Shown here: piece by piece, positions 7,310 to 16,163 of the stretch | Position numbering within the stretch: the stretch's first letter is position 1 | How the letters are laid out: each line of letters begins with the position of its first letter | Origin: Flavobacterium ajazii | Lineage (GTDB): Bacteria > Bacteroidota > Bacteroidia > Flavobacteriales > Flavobacteriaceae | DNA length: 64,000 nt | Assembly (NCBI RefSeq): GCF_010614725.1 | Contig: NZ_JAAEHL010000005.1 | Span: 1-64,000, forward strand | Direction: 5' to 3' | The notes under the pieces: generated by a model | Database searches by the model: none | What the model was told of the DNA's origin: nothing | Seen by the model: the letters and a program-made list of their open reading frames with translations, nothing else | Program-made: the position numbers and the translations under genes

Positions 7310-10300
7310 ATGAAATTAACAAAATTATTTATTTTTTGTTTTTCATCTTTACTGTTCTCAGTAGTCGCAATCGCTCAGGATGTGACAGTAAACGGAACAA
7401 TAAATGATGAAGGAGGAATGCCCGTCCCGGGTGCAACAATTTTAATTAAAGGCACTAATAAAGCAACTGCTTCTGACTTTGATGGAAAATTTCAGATTAA
7501 CGTTCCTTCTGACGGAACACTGACAATTACGTTTGTAGGATATAATACTGTACAGGAACCAGTAAACGGAAGAACTAAAATTGATATTAAATTAAAACCT
7601 GAATCCCAAAACCTTAATGAGGTTGTCGTAGTTGGATACGGAACTCAAAAGAAAAGTGTGGTAACCGGAGCAATTTCTTCGATAAAAGCAGAACAAATAG
7701 CAAATTTATCAGTTGGTTTATCTACGCAGGTGCTACAAGGACAAGCCGCTGGTGTTACTGTTCTATCACAATCAGGTGCTCCGGGAGCAGGAGCAAAAGT
7801 TCGTATCCGTGGAGCTGGATCAAATGGTAACTCAGATCCTATTTATGTAGTTGACGGAATGCGTACAAGCAACATTGATTTCCTTGATTCGAACGATATT
7901 GAAAAACTTGAAATTTTAAAAGATGCGGCTTCCGCAGCTATCTATGGAGCTGATGGAGGTAATGGGGTTGTAATGATTACCACTAAGAAAGGAAAATCAG
8001 GCTCTATGAAGATCTCTTACAGTAATCAATTCGGTTTTCAGTATTTAAGATCAAAATTAGAAATGATGAATGCTGATCAGTACGTTCATTGGATTGACGA
8101 AACAAAACCTGCTGGAAACAGACCTAATGTAGCTGACTGGACAGGTAAACAAGGAACAAACTGGATTGATGAAGCTTCAGAAGAGGGAGCACCTATGCAG
8201 CACCATACTCTTCAGCTTGCAGGAGGAAATGATGTTTCGACTTTTTTACTTTCAGGAAACTTTTTCTCACAAGATGGTATTTTTGGAGGTGACAAAACCA
8301 ATTTTAAGCGTACAACAGTTAGATTCAACTCCAATCATAAAGTAAGTAAATATTTAGAAATTGGCGAAAACTTCTCTCTTTCAGTAAACAAACGTAAAGC
8401 ATTTACTGAAGACGATAGTTTTAATGGTATTATGAATCATGCCATGCTGATGGATCCTTTGACACCTGTTTATTATCCAAGTGGTACTGTACTTCCACAA
8501 CATGTTCAGGATGCCATAGCAGACGGAAAAGCCGTACCAACAAATGCAAATGGAGAATACTACGGTTTATCTAACTATATCGTTGGGGAAATTGCCAATC
8601 CGGTTGGACAAATTGCACTTGATCACGGTTTAACACAAGAAACTAAAATTATTGGTAATGTTTACGCTAATATCAAACCTTTTGAAGGATTTGTTTTTAC
8701 AACACGTTATGGAATAGAGCAGACATATACCAATTACAACGACTGGACTCAAAAGTATTGGTGGAATACGAATAAAGAAAACACAACAAATAATAAAACT
8801 TACAATCAGAACATCTTTAAAACATGGTTGTTTGAAAACTTTGCCACTTACAGCAAAACAATTAATAAACATGAATTCTCAGTTATGGCAGGTATGTCAT
8901 CTCAGGATTCCGAAAAAAGTTATTTAGACAGTCGTACATCAGGGATGATCAAGGAAGGGGACGATTGGGCAACAGTTGGAGAAACCCCAGTAGATGGGAC
9001 TATAGCTGGAAACAGAACTCCAACATCAATGTTATCTTATTTTGGACGTATTACTTATTCCTTTGACAATAAGTACCTGTTTCAGGCTTCTTTGAGAAAC
9101 GATAACTCTTCTCTTTTTGCTCCTGATAAACGTGCCGGCTATTTCCCTGCTGTATCTGCAGGATGGGTAATCTCAAATGAATCATTTTGGAAACTTGAGG
9201 CCGTTAATTACGTAAAATTAAGAGCTTCATGGGGTGAAAACGGTTCAACTTCTAACATTTCACCTGGACAATGGCAGGCTTTGATTACAAAAGACGGTTT
9301 AAAGTATCCTGACGCATTAGGAAATTATCAAACAGTTGGTGAGCTTAAAATATTGCCTAATGAAGATATAACATGGGAAACGACAGAACAGACAGATTTT
9401 GGTCTTGATATCAAAGCATTTGATAACAGACTTACATTAGGCCTAGATTATTACAAAAAAATAACGCGTGATTTATTAACACCTTCTTCTCCTCCATTAT
9501 CTACAGGTTATGCTGCTCCATACGCAAATGCGGGTGATGTGACAAACAAAGGTTTCGAAATCGAAGCAGGATGGAGAGAATCACAACATCAGTTAAAATA
9601 CGGTATAAATCTTAACTTGACCACAATTGACAATGAAGTTACCTATTTAAACCCATTGCTTACAAGAGTTGACGGAGCTAGTATTCCGGTATTAGGAACT
9701 GTAACTTCTTTTGAACTTGGTAAACCGGTTTGGTATTTCAGAGGGTACAAAACAAATGGTATTTTCCAAAACCAGGCACAAATTGATGCTTACAAAACAT
9801 CTTTAGGAAGTGTAACTACATGGAATCCTACACCTGGTCAGCCTGTAGTAGTTGATACAAATGGAGACGGTGATATCACAGATCAGGATAAAACGTACAT
9901 TGGAGATCCTCACCATGATTTGATAGTTTCTACAACTATTGACTTTGAATACAAAGGATTTGATCTTAAATTTTTCTTGCAAGGTGCTTTTGGCGGAGAA
10001 AACTATATGGCTTTAGCCAGAGTTGACAATCCTTTTTCTAATCGCCCGTCATTCTTCTATACTGACAGATGGACCGGAGAAGGAAGTACAAACAGTTTTC
10101 CAAAAGCTTCTTATAGTGACCCAATCATTTACTCAAGTGATTTAATGGTTCAGGATGCTTCATATGTAAGAATCAAACAAATACAATTAGGATATAATTT
10201 CAGTTCTGAATTATTAAGCCAGATAAAAGTAAGCAGTCTAAGACTTTATGTTTCCCTTGATGATTATTTCACCTTTACAAAATACAAAGGTATTGATCCT

Positions 10301-10396
10301 GAAGTTGGAAGTTTTTCAAACAACTCACAAGGTATTGACAGAGGTTTGTATCCAAATGCAGGCCGTATCATGACTGGACTATCAGTAACATTTTAA
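7310..10396 (+). CDS. SusC/RagA-family TonB-dependent outer-membrane transporter
   Basis: The 1028-aa protein starts with a signal peptide ending near AIAQ (about residue 23). A carboxypeptidase-regulatory-like domain (about 25-105, with GATILIKGT and SDFDGKFQINV) comes next. Then LNEVVVVGYGTQKK leads into the plug (VRIRGAGSNGNSDPIYVVDG; IEILKDAASAAIYG-like segment), and the rest is the beta-barrel, ending in a Phe (GLSVTF). Length and order are normal for SusC. With the SusD partner 23 bp downstream it would import oligosaccharides across the outer membrane using TonB energy. First gene of the plus-strand PUL. Confidence 0.96.
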   Translation: MKLTKLFIFCFSSLLFSVVAIAQDVTVNGTINDEGGMPVPGATILIKGTNKATASDFDGKFQINVPSDGTLTITFVGYNTVQEPVNGRTKIDIKLKPESQNLNEVVVVGYGTQKKSVVTGAISSIKAEQIANLSVGLSTQVLQGQAAGVTVLSQSGAPGAGAKVRIRGAGSNGNSDPIYVVDGMRTSNIDFLDSNDIEKLEILKDAASAAIYGADGGNGVVMITTKKGKSGSMKISYSNQFGFQYLRSKLEMMNADQYVHWIDETKPAGNRPNVADWTGKQGTNWIDEASEEGAPMQHHTLQLAGGNDVSTFLLSGNFFSQDGIFGGDKTNFKRTTVRFNSNHKVSKYLEIGENFSLSVNKRKAFTEDDSFNGIMNHAMLMDPLTPVYYPSGTVLPQHVQDAIADGKAVPTNANGEYYGLSNYIVGEIANPVGQIALDHGLTQETKIIGNVYANIKPFEGFVFTTRYGIEQTYTNYNDWTQKYWWNTNKENTTNNKTYNQNIFKTWLFENFATYSKTINKHEFSVMAGMSSQDSEKSYLDSRTSGMIKEGDDWATVGETPVDGTIAGNRTPTSMLSYFGRITYSFDNKYLFQASLRNDNSSLFAPDKRAGYFPAVSAGWVISNESFWKLEAVNYVKLRASWGENGSTSNISPGQWQALITKDGLKYPDALGNYQTVGELKILPNEDITWETTEQTDFGLDIKAFDNRLTLGLDYYKKITRDLLTPSSPPLSTGYAAPYANAGDVTNKGFEIEAGWRESQHQLKYGINLNLTTIDNEVTYLNPLLTRVDGASIPVLGTVTSFELGKPVWYFRGYKTNGIFQNQAQIDAYKTSLGSVTTWNPTPGQPVVVDTNGDGDITDQDKTYIGDPHHDLIVSTTIDFEYKGFDLKFFLQGAFGGENYMALARVDNPFSNRPSFFYTDRWTGEGSTNSFPKASYSDPIIYSSDLMVQDASYVRIKQIQLGYNFSSELLSQIKVSSLRLYVSLDDYFTFTKYKGIDPEVGSFSNNSQGIDRGLYPNAGRIMTGLSVTF

Positions 10397-10419
10397 TTCG
10401 AACTCATAAATAAATAACG

Positions 10420-11976
10420 ATGAAAAAAATAATTTATAAATTAACGTTTATTGCGGGTTTGGTTGGAGTGCTAATCTCCTGCAGTGAAGATTTCTTAGAC
10501 AAACCGGTCTATGGTGCGCTGAAAGCTGAAGATTACTATAAAACAGAAGCAGAACTACAAGAAGGAATATTTGCCTGTTATGATGTTTTGCAATGGGCTT
10601 ATGCTGCCGACTGGAACTCCATGTATGTTGTAAAATCATTTCCTGCTGATGAAACTCATGCAGGCGGAGGTTCAGACGGAGATCAGCCACCGTATCAGCA
10701 ATTAGATGATTATTCATTTACAGCAGAAAACAAACCAATCGAACACTGCTTTAAAGCTATGTATTTTGGTGTAATGAGAGCAAATGCCATCATTAATATT
10801 GCAACACCAGATACGCCAAAAAAGACGCAATTAATCGCTGAAGCAAAAGCGCTTAGAGCTTTTTTCTATTTTGAATTAGTTTCAATGTGGGGCGGTGTTC
10901 CACTAAGACTTGAAGTGCCAAAAGCAGGTGATTTCGCAATGGCAAAATCAACACCAGAGCAAATCTATGCGCAAATACACAAAGATTTAAGTGAAGCAAT
11001 TCCAAATTTACCTAAAAAGAGTGAATACAGTGCCGAAATGCGTTTCAGAATGTCAAAAGGTACTGCACAGGCCATAAATGGGAAAGCCTATTTGTATGAA
11101 AAAAAATATCCTGAATCTGCAACTGCATTCGAGGATGTCATTACTTCTAATGAATATGATCTTGCACCAGATTTTTCAAAAATATTTTTAAAAACATCAG
11201 AATACGGTTTAGAATCTTTATTTGAAATCGGCTACGTTACTACTGCAGGTTATGATTGGGGAAATTTCAAATGGGACGGAAGCCGTGCGATGGAGAACAA
11301 CGTAAACTGGCAATTAATGGGTCCACGAAGCGATTATTTCAAATCAGGCACCTCTGGACTTAATGCCGGCTGGGGTTTCAACTATCCTACATCTAAAATG
11401 GCAGAAGCGTTTGATGCAGAAGGAGATGAAATTAGAAAAAACGCATCCCTGCTATCAGTTGCTGACCTTAGATCAAAATTTGGGGGAGACTGGGTAGTAG
11501 ACAAAGATCTGGACTGGACACAAGCTCCTCCGGTTTGGGGAATGGATGGTTATTTCAGACTTAAATACGGTTCATTAGCTGCTGAAACAGGTACTCCTGT
11601 AGCCGAATTAAACTATGGAACAAATGTTAGATTAATCAGATACGCTGATGTTTTATTGATGGCTGCAGAAGCAAATCTTTTGGCAGGAAATACTTCAAAA
11701 GCACAAAATTATCTTACTGCAGTACGTGACAGAGTCGATTTACCTCTAAAAACAGTAACCTTAGACGCAATTAAAACCGAAAGAAGATTAGAACTTGCAT
11801 TTGAAGGTTTCAGATTCCTTGATTTGATTCGTTGGGGTGATGCTGCAACTGTTCTGAAAAACCAAGGCTTCAAAAAGAACGGAAACTTTGCAGACAAACA
11901 TAAATTATATCCAATTCCTGCTGCAGAAATTCTTAATAACCCAAAAATGACACCAAATCCTGGCTGGGGTAGTTAG
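10420..11976 (+). CDS. SusD/RagB-family glycan-binding lipoprotein
   Basis: The 518-aa product has a lipoprotein signal with LISC, Cys21 as the anchor, followed by SEDFLDKPVYG, the usual SusD beginning. Typical SusD features follow: AEAKALRAFFYFELV near residue 145, LIRYADVLLMAAEA near 405, ERRLELAFEGFRFLDLIRW near 455, and a KLYPIPAAEI ending. It forms the lid on the SusC barrel at the cell surface and binds glycan. A hairpin terminator follows at 12095-12130, so the downstream glycosidases may be partly or separately expressed. Confidence 0.96.
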   Translation: MKKIIYKLTFIAGLVGVLISCSEDFLDKPVYGALKAEDYYKTEAELQEGIFACYDVLQWAYAADWNSMYVVKSFPADETHAGGGSDGDQPPYQQLDDYSFTAENKPIEHCFKAMYFGVMRANAIINIATPDTPKKTQLIAEAKALRAFFYFELVSMWGGVPLRLEVPKAGDFAMAKSTPEQIYAQIHKDLSEAIPNLPKKSEYSAEMRFRMSKGTAQAINGKAYLYEKKYPESATAFEDVITSNEYDLAPDFSKIFLKTSEYGLESLFEIGYVTTAGYDWGNFKWDGSRAMENNVNWQLMGPRSDYFKSGTSGLNAGWGFNYPTSKMAEAFDAEGDEIRKNASLLSVADLRSKFGGDWVVDKDLDWTQAPPVWGMDGYFRLKYGSLAAETGTPVAELNYGTNVRLIRYADVLLMAAEANLLAGNTSKAQNYLTAVRDRVDLPLKTVTLDAIKTERRLELAFEGFRFLDLIRWGDAATVLKNQGFKKNGNFADKHKLYPIPAAEILNNPKMTPNPGWGS

Positions 11977-12094
11977 TAAAATATATTATGAAATAGTAAA
12001 TGCTGTAACAGACACATTTCTTTACAAAAGAGATAAAAATGCATTCATACAGTGAATCATTTAAGTTAAGTGTTAAGTTAAGTTTGGTTGTTAG

Positions 12095-12130
12095 AATAGC
12101 CCATATTCTTTTTTGATTATGGGCTATTTT
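12095..12130 (+). terminator. Terminator after susD
   Basis: An 11-bp stem (AATAGCCCATA with its complement) and a T-run form an intrinsic terminator. The T-rich loop is about 12 nt. It separates susCD from the glycosidase genes and could lower their expression relative to susCD. Confidence 0.75.
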
Positions 12131-12191
12131 TTAAAAAGACATCTATTAGAAACAAGATTATAAATCTGAGTTTCATTAAAAACATAATACA

Positions 12192-13655
12192 ATGAAAAAA
12201 ATTGGCTTTATTCTTATTTGTTTATGTTTTTCTTCAACTGTTTTATATTCACAGGTAAAAAAAACAAAACAGGAACAGAAATTCATTACTGCAAATAAAA
12301 AAATAACGGTTTATACGACTGCTGAAAAAACAAATTTAAAATTAACACTAACAGATAATTTAGTTTTCTCTGCTTCTAAACAACCTTTGGAAATTGAGAC
12401 TTCAATATTTGTGGAACCTGCAAAAAAGTTTCAGAATTTTATCGGAATCGGAGGTGCCATAACGGATGCAAGTGCCGAAATATTCGCTAAGCTTTCAAAA
12501 GAAAAACAAACTGAATTCTTAAATGCCTACTACGACAAACAAAAAGGCATAGGTTATTCATTACTAAGAACAACTATCCAAAGTTCTGATTTTAGCAGCG
12601 AAAGCTATTCTTATATCAAAGAAGGAGATAAAGAACTAAAGACTTTTTCTATTGACCACGACAGGCAATTTCGTATACCTTTAATCAAAAAAGCCATTCA
12701 GACAGCTGGCGGAAAATTGACTACTTATGTTGCTCCCTGGTCTCCAAACGCTTTTATGAAAAGTAATAACAATGTGCTTCAGGGTGGAACATTATTGCCT
12801 GAATATTATCAGACGTGGGCTAATTTTTATGCGAAATTTATAAAAGAATACGAAAAAGAAGGAATTCCAATTTGGGGAACCTCAACACAGAATGAACCAA
12901 TGGCAGTACAAACCTGGGAATCTTGTATTTATACTGCCGAAGCAGAAAGAGATTTTATAAAAAATTATTTAGGCCCAACCCTAAAAAAAGAAAATCTTGG
13001 GAATAAAAAAATCATAATCTGGGATCATAACCGTGATTTGATGAACCAAAGAGCCAATGTAATTTACTCTGATCCTGAAGCTGCAAAATACATTTGGGGA
13101 ATGGGTTTTCACTGGTACGAAACCTGGTCAGGAGGATTACCAATGTTTCATAATGTACGAAAGGTACATGAAGCTTATCCTGATAAAGGACTGCTGTTTA
13201 CAGAAGGTTGTGTGGAACGATTTGATGCTTCAAAATATCAATTCTGGCCAAATGCAGAAAGATACGGGACAGCAATGATTAATGATTTTAATAACGGAAC
13301 AAACGGATGGACAGACTGGAACATCCTCTTAGATCAGAATGGCGGGCCGAATCATGTGGGGAATTTTTGCTTCGCGCCCATTCATGCTGATACTACAACA
13401 GGAGAATTAATTTATACTCCCTCCTATTATTATATTGGACATTTTTCGAAGTTTATTCGTTTAAACGCCGTTCGTATCAGTTCAGCCGTAAGCAGAAGCA
13501 GTTTATTAAGCACTTCATTTCTTAATGCTGATGGTACAATTGCAACCATTGTCATGAACCAGACCGACAAAGAAATAAATTACAACCTTATTATTGCCTC
13601 TCAAAAAACACAAGTCAAAATTCCTGCGCATGCCATACAAACATTAGTGTATTAA
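12192..13655 (+). CDS. GH30-family glycoside hydrolase (beta-1,6-glucanase/glucosylceramidase-like)
   Basis: The 487-aa protein begins with a signal peptide ending near VLYSQ (residue 21). FQNFIGIGGAITDASAE and YSLLRTTIQSSDFS are GH30 landmarks. Glu235 in STQNEPM fits the acid/base and Glu338 in LLFTEGCVE fits the nucleophile. WTDWNILLDQNGGPNH follows, and a small beta domain closes the chain. The overall form resembles GH30 subfamily 3 more than xylanases. With GH3 next door and SusCD upstream, a beta-glucan target (possibly beta-1,6-linked) is the best guess. It is probably periplasmic or surface exposed. Family call is firm; substrate is inferred. Confidence 0.9.
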   Translation: MKKIGFILICLCFSSTVLYSQVKKTKQEQKFITANKKITVYTTAEKTNLKLTLTDNLVFSASKQPLEIETSIFVEPAKKFQNFIGIGGAITDASAEIFAKLSKEKQTEFLNAYYDKQKGIGYSLLRTTIQSSDFSSESYSYIKEGDKELKTFSIDHDRQFRIPLIKKAIQTAGGKLTTYVAPWSPNAFMKSNNNVLQGGTLLPEYYQTWANFYAKFIKEYEKEGIPIWGTSTQNEPMAVQTWESCIYTAEAERDFIKNYLGPTLKKENLGNKKIIIWDHNRDLMNQRANVIYSDPEAAKYIWGMGFHWYETWSGGLPMFHNVRKVHEAYPDKGLLFTEGCVERFDASKYQFWPNAERYGTAMINDFNNGTNGWTDWNILLDQNGGPNHVGNFCFAPIHADTTTGELIYTPSYYYIGHFSKFIRLNAVRISSAVSRSSLLSTSFLNADGTIATIVMNQTDKEINYNLIIASQKTQVKIPAHAIQTLVY

Positions 13656-13766
13656 GTTTTTATCTTACAAAATCATATCTTGTACAATAAAAGTGCTTCA
13701 GGACTAAAATTAATTTGAACAGTAAATTATAAAATATGAACTGTTTCCAAATCTTAAAATTACAAA

Positions 13767-16025
13767 ATGAAAAATACTATTTTGCTGCTATTCACTTTCT
13801 CCATTTGCAGTGTTACTTGGAGTCAGGGAAATAAAAAATCAGAAATTGATGCAAAAGTTTCTGAATTGCTTTCAAAAATGACTCTCGAAGAAAAAGTGGG
13901 TCAAATGACACAAATTACAGTTACAATTTTTGAAGACCCAAAAAAGCCCGGGTATTTTGATCCTGCAAAATTAAAGCAGGGAATTCAGGATTACCATATT
14001 GGTTCTATCTTAAATGTTCCGAATCCCGGAGCGCCAACAATACAAAGATGGCAGGAAACCTTAACTGCAATCATCAATGAAGCCAATAAAACAAGGCTAA
14101 AAATTCCGGTTTTATACGGAATCGATGCCATTCACGGTGCCAGTTATACAGCAGGAGCAACTTTATTTCCACAGCAGATAGGGCTTGCTGCAACTTTTAA
14201 TACAGATTTGGTAAAACGAGGTGCCGAAATTTCAGCATACGAAACCAGGGCTTCTTCAATCCCTTGGGTTTTTTCTCCTGATTTGGATTTTCCAAGAAAT
14301 CCTGCCTGGTCCAGAATGTGGGAATCTTTTGGAGAAGATGCTTATTTATCTTCAAAAATGGCTGTAGCATTAGTAGATGGGTTTGAAGGAAAAAATGTAG
14401 GTTCAAAATACAGTGTAGCTTCCTGCATGAAACATTACATCGGTTACGGAAGCACTTACACAGGAAAAGACAGAACACCGAGTATCATTCCGGAGCGCTT
14501 ATTAAGACAGTATGATTTAACCATTTACGAAGCTGCCATTAAAGCCGGAGCCAAAAGTGTAATGGTAAGTTCTGGCGAAATCAACGGAACTCCCGTTCAT
14601 GCCAGCAAACATTTAATTACCGATATTTTAAAAAATGAATTAGGCTTTACAGGAGTTGTAGTTACAGACTGGAAAGACATTATTTACCTTCATACCAGAC
14701 ACAAAGTTGCCGAAACTAAACGTGATGCTGTGAGAATAGCCATTATGGCCGGAATTGACATGAGTATGGTCCCTGAAGAATTTTCTTTTTACACAGATTT
14801 AGTAGATTTAGTACAAAAAGGAGAGGTTCCAATGTCCAGAATTGATGATGCGGTTGCCCGAATTTTAAGAATGAAGTTTGAATTGGATTTATTTCAGAAC
14901 ACGGTTGCCAATTTAAAAGACTATCCAAAATTCGGATCTGCAGAACACATTCAGGAAGCTTATAAAACAGCAGCTGAATCTATTACTTTACTAAAAAACA
15001 ATAATGCTGTTTTGCCTTTAAACAAAAACGAAAAAATTCTGGTTACTGGAGCAACAGCAAACAGTATGAAATACCTTAATGGTGGCTGGTCTTATACGTG
15101 GCAGGGAGATAAATCAGACACGTATGCCGCTGATAAATTCACCATTCTGGAAGCTTTTCAAAATAAAATCGGAAAAGAGAATATACTTTACACTCCCGGA
15201 GCAGATTTAGAAATCGAAAATGAGGCAGAAATTCAAAAAGCCGTTGATTTAGCTAAAAATGCTTCTAAAATAGTGCTTTGTTTAGGCGAGAAAAACTATA
15301 CCGAGACTCCTGGAGATATCAGCAATCTGTTCATGAGCAGCTCTCAGATCAAATTAGCTTTAGCATTATCAAAATTAAACAAACCGATTATTTTGGTTTT
15401 AAACGAAGGAAGACCACGATTAATTAGTGATTTCGAAGATAAAATGAATGCTGTAATTCAGTGTTATCTTCCCGGGAACGAAGGAGCCAGAGCTTTGGTT
15501 GATATTATTTACGGAGATGTAAATCCAAGCGGAAGACTCCCTTACAATTATCCGAGATATCCAAATTCATTAGAAAAATACAACCGAAAATATACCGAAA
15601 GTATCTCTGAAGGCGAACAAAATGATGATGCCAAATATGAAAAAAGCTATTTGCCTCAATATGAATTTGGAACAGGATTGTCCTACACCACTTTTACTTA
15701 TTCGAACTTAAAAATTGATAAATCTGAAATTAATTCTAATGACGAAATTAATGTTTCTGTAGAAGTGACCAATTCAGGTAAAAAAGCCGGAAAAGAATCT
15801 ATTCTATTGTATTTATCAGACAATTTCGCAAGTATCACTCCCGAATTTAAAACTTTAAAAAGATTTGAAAAAATTAGTTTAGAGCCAAATGAGACTAAAA
15901 CAGTAAAATTCACACTGAACCAAAAAGACTTACAGTTTGTAAACGAAGATTTAAAATGGATTTCTGAAAAAGGAACTTTTACTCTTCAGATTTCAAACCT
16001 TAAAAAAGATTTTGTTTTGAAATAA
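13767..16025 (+). CDS. GH3-family beta-glucosidase (BglX-like)
   Basis: The protein has 752 aa and a signal peptide (to about WSQG). The GH3 N-terminal barrel shows MTLEEKVGQMTQ, IPVLYGIDAIHG, SCMKHYIGYG and GFTGVVVTDWKD, where Asp301 is the expected nucleophile. The C-terminal alpha/beta domain (KILVTGA, NEGRPRLI, LPGNEGARALVDIIYGDVNPSGRLPYN) and a fibronectin-III-like end (about 650-752) complete the BglX layout. It would trim oligosaccharides from the GH30 step to glucose in the periplasm. It lies 111 bp after the GH30 gene. Confidence 0.95.
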   Translation: MKNTILLLFTFSICSVTWSQGNKKSEIDAKVSELLSKMTLEEKVGQMTQITVTIFEDPKKPGYFDPAKLKQGIQDYHIGSILNVPNPGAPTIQRWQETLTAIINEANKTRLKIPVLYGIDAIHGASYTAGATLFPQQIGLAATFNTDLVKRGAEISAYETRASSIPWVFSPDLDFPRNPAWSRMWESFGEDAYLSSKMAVALVDGFEGKNVGSKYSVASCMKHYIGYGSTYTGKDRTPSIIPERLLRQYDLTIYEAAIKAGAKSVMVSSGEINGTPVHASKHLITDILKNELGFTGVVVTDWKDIIYLHTRHKVAETKRDAVRIAIMAGIDMSMVPEEFSFYTDLVDLVQKGEVPMSRIDDAVARILRMKFELDLFQNTVANLKDYPKFGSAEHIQEAYKTAAESITLLKNNNAVLPLNKNEKILVTGATANSMKYLNGGWSYTWQGDKSDTYAADKFTILEAFQNKIGKENILYTPGADLEIENEAEIQKAVDLAKNASKIVLCLGEKNYTETPGDISNLFMSSSQIKLALALSKLNKPIILVLNEGRPRLISDFEDKMNAVIQCYLPGNEGARALVDIIYGDVNPSGRLPYNYPRYPNSLEKYNRKYTESISEGEQNDDAKYEKSYLPQYEFGTGLSYTTFTYSNLKIDKSEINSNDEINVSVEVTNSGKKAGKESILLYLSDNFASITPEFKTLKRFEKISLEPNETKTVKFTLNQKDLQFVNEDLKWISEKGTFTLQISNLKKDFVLK

Positions 16026-16112
16026 TTGCAGGAAATTTAATTCCACAAGAAACTCTTCAACTAAAATCTAATTTTGAATTAATAGAGTAAAATAGGTTTT
16101 AATTATTAAACG

Positions 16113-16143
16113 AAAAATGCCTCTAAAATTTAGAGGCATTTTT
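16113..16143. terminator. Bidirectional terminator between GH3 and membrane pyrophosphatase genes
   Basis: A perfect 13-bp stem (AAAAATGCCTCTA and its complement) encloses a 5-nt loop. A- and T-runs flank it, so it serves the two convergent genes on either side. Confidence 0.85.
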
Positions 16144-16163
16144 ATTTATAACTAACAAGATAT

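Noticed and set aside
12061..12085. AAGTTAAGTGTTAAGTTAAG repeat after susD as an attachment site
   Set aside because: It is short, simple-sequence and has no partner copy or integrase in the window.
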